NCBI GenBank assembly: GCA_028694115.1
Contig: JAQUUB010000003.1
Span: forward strand, 62,898 to 86,302
Reading direction: 5' to 3'
Length of the DNA stretch: 23,405 nucleotides
From: Lachnospiraceae bacterium
GTDB lineage: Bacteria; Bacillota_A; Clostridia; Lachnospirales; Lachnospiraceae
This document shows, one piece after another, positions 22,070-23,405 of the stretch; positions within the stretch are counted from its first letter, which is position 1; the number at the start of each line of letters is the position of its first letter. The position numbers and the translations under genes are program-made. The notes below the pieces were generated by a model. It was not told where the DNA came from and ran no database searches. It saw only the letters and a program-made list of their open reading frames with translations.

Positions 22070-22921
22070 CTATTTACTTAATTCTTTCTTTAATTGGATT
22101 ACATAATTATTATATTCCTGCTCTGATAAATTGCTATCCGTTGGATTAATTTCAAAGGTTTTTCCCCATGATGGCTCATCAAAGTACTTTGGAACAATAT
22201 GAAAGTGAAGCCGTTCTTCAATGTCTCCATATTCCCCATAATTAAGTGCCTGAGGCTTGAATATCTTTTTTAATACTTTTGCAGTTTTTTGAATATCTCC
22301 AAAAAATATGTTTCTTTCTAAGGTGGATATATTACTCATGTCTTTTACTTTTTCTTTATAAATCAGCACAACTCTCCCTTTAGGGTTTTGATTCTTTAAG
22401 AAATAAACTCGGGAAACATCTAATTCTATAATTAATTTCCCATATTTATCTTCATACTTATCCTGCACGGATGGTTTATCACAGGATACCTGCTCCTTAT
22501 TTTGCATATATTCCATATATTGTTTTGCCATTAGCAAATCTTCGCCAAGAAGATGGCTTAATACCTTATCTTTAATCATATCTTTTAAAATAGGCAGCTC
22601 TATTTGAGGATTTTTACTTAACTTTGGCAAATCAACCTTTGTAATCAGTTTTTCAAATTCTTTATGCTCCTTCTTATGTTTTTGAATATTAGAATAATTA
22701 AATTCCTCCATCATTTTTTCTTCTTCATAGAAATGATATCCCATATATTCTCTCATAGAACAAACAATATCTAATAATTGTGCCTGAGTAACCCCAATAC
22801 ACTCCGTACGTATCAGTTGCTCAATATCCCGGCCAATTTTAAATAATTGTTTATGTTGGTTATCAATAGAATCAATATTTGTATTTAATTCCTTTTTCCA
22901 ATCAAAGTTAAAGTCAAACAT
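22070..22921 (-). CDS. bacteriohemerythrin fused to a HIT-family domain
   Basis: 283 residues from ATG 22921 (GGAGG seven bases upstream). Residues 1-140 are a complete hemerythrin domain: His23, His63, Glu67, His82, His86, His123 and Asp128 fit the five-His, Glu, Asp di-iron set, so O2 (or NO/peroxide) binding is expected. A linker of about 20 residues (KEQVSCDKPSVQDKYEDK) joins a HIT domain at about 160-283: GKLIIELD, NPKGRVVLIYKE, NYGEYGD (Asn227), and LHFHIVP with His239 as the expected nucleophile and His241. The first His of HxHxH is Arg237. HIT proteins bind and hydrolyse or transfer nucleotides. Both domains are near full length, so this is a true two-domain protein. It starts 35 nt after the alcohol dehydrogenase stop with no terminator between. 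The joint function is unknown. Confidence 0.85.
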   Translation of the reverse strand: MFDFNFDWKKELNTNIDSIDNQHKQLFKIGRDIEQLIRTECIGVTQAQLLDIVCSMREYMGYHFYEEEKMMEEFNYSNIQKHKKEHKEFEKLITKVDLPKLSKNPQIELPILKDMIKDKVLSHLLGEDLLMAKQYMEYMQNKEQVSCDKPSVQDKYEDKYGKLIIELDVSRVYFLKNQNPKGRVVLIYKEKVKDMSNISTLERNIFFGDIQKTAKVLKKIFKPQALNYGEYGDIEERLHFHIVPKYFDEPSWGKTFEINPTDSNLSEQEYNNYVIQLKKELSK

Positions 22922-22956
22922 AATTGTTCCTCCTTTATCTTTCGTATGTATATTCA

Positions 22957-23405
22957 CTACACCATTAAACGATAAATATTTTTTACATCCTTTTGTACCA
23001 GATTTACAAATCCGCCAATGGTACCGTTATTTCCATTTCCATAACATGCCGTATGCGCTAATTTTTCAATATCTTCTTCTTTCGCTCCTAAGCCTGCAAA
23101 ATTCTTTGGCATACCAATCGAAATAAGGAAGTTACGTAATGCTTCAATTCCATCCCGTGCTGTTTTTTCTGGATGTTCAAAATCCATCTGACATCCCCAA
23201 ACCCTGGTTGCTACTTTTGCAAATCTCATAACATCATGCTCCATATTATATGTGAATACCGCTGGCATAACTACTGCAAGCCCTGCACCATGAGCACAAT
23301 CATAAAGTGCTGATAATTCATGCTCAATCTCATGGCTCGTCCAATCCTGCGAACGTCCTACACCACATGAATTATTATGTGCCATCATACCTGCCCACAT
23401 GATAT
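22957..23405 (-). CDS. iron-containing alcohol dehydrogenase (butanol dehydrogenase type), C-terminal part, cut by window edge
   Basis: 149 complete codons or so of the C-terminal domain are visible; the frame is open to the right edge, so the in-frame ATG at 23400 is internal and not the start. The segment CGVGRSQDWTSHEIEHEL followed by YDCAHGAGLA carries three family histidines in the right spacing (4 and 10 residues), which in the FucO family bind Fe and act in catalysis. The wording SQDWTSHEIEHELSA is typical of clostridial NADH-dependent butanol dehydrogenases (BdhA-like), with an expected role in reducing aldehydes during fermentation. Full length would be about 385-390. The stop is TAG at 22957; the hemerythrin-HIT gene follows closely. 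Confidence 0.88.
   Translation of the reverse strand, partial: IMWAGMMAHNNSCGVGRSQDWTSHEIEHELSALYDCAHGAGLAVVMPAVFTYNMEHDVMRFAKVATRVWGCQMDFEHPEKTARDGIEALRNFLISIGMPKNFAGLGAKEEDIEKLAHTACYGNGNNGTIGGFVNLVQKDVKNIYRLMV

Noticed and set aside
1..23405. CRISPR arrays, transposases, tRNA or rRNA genes, phage genes.
   Set aside because: No direct-repeat/spacer pattern, no transposase-like reading frame and no tRNA-like cloverleaf was seen on either strand.

Overview
The window is AT-rich and looks like a chromosomal segment from an anaerobic low-GC Gram-positive of the Clostridia, most likely Lachnospiraceae. The evidence is strong GGAGG-type ribosome binding sites, frequent TTG/GTG starts, and relatives such as O-acetylhomoserine sulfhydrylase, the DUF6323/DUF6179 pair and a clostridial-type butanol dehydrogenase. 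Every protein gene I can support lies on the minus strand, so the locus reads from right (23405) to left (1). The taxonomic guess comes from protein resemblance only.

Right end (23405-17700), in transcription order: the C-terminal part of an iron-containing (butanol-type) alcohol dehydrogenase; an unusual fusion of bacteriohemerythrin with a HIT nucleotide-binding domain; a PadR-family repressor followed by an ABC-2 type exporter (ATPase plus two permeases, the second apparently lacking its last membrane helix); and the NAD(+) diphosphatase NudC. The sequence TATCCAA-N2-TTGGATA recurs upstream of both padR and the ABC operon, which gives a readable PadR regulatory circuit.

Middle (17700-4777): the DUF6323/DUF6179 pair, then a PAS-GGDEF diguanylate cyclase with intact GGDEF and RxxD inhibition site. 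It is followed after only 33 nt by a ten-gene Mrp/Mbh-like cation-proton antiporter operon in the order mrpE, mrpF, mrpG, mbhD-like (DUF4040), a fused mbhE-mrpB, mrpC, mrpD, two further MrpD-like antiporters, and a large NuoL-like subunit. A single-pass membrane protein of unknown function closes the operon. The operon carries four antiporter-like subunits, all with the conserved Glu/Lys proton-channel residues. No hydrogenase, NADH dehydrogenase or other redox module is in the window. Two of the antiporter subunits are gapless paralogs of equal length, separated by a 160-nt spacer holding strong palindromes.

Left end (4763-1): a MarR-family repressor with a textbook promoter whose spacer carries the palindrome GTAACTAGTTAC. 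The same site recurs before two co-oriented flavodoxin-like genes (one soluble, one membrane-anchored). A third flavodoxin-like gene with its own promoter, a CPA2-type cation/proton antiporter with a strong terminator, and the N-terminal half of metY follow.

The most notable items are the redox-free, four-antiporter Mrp-like complex tied to a c-di-GMP synthase, the hemerythrin-HIT fusion, the two repressor/operator circuits, and a tiny divergent plus-strand promoter-terminator unit at 17801-17882.
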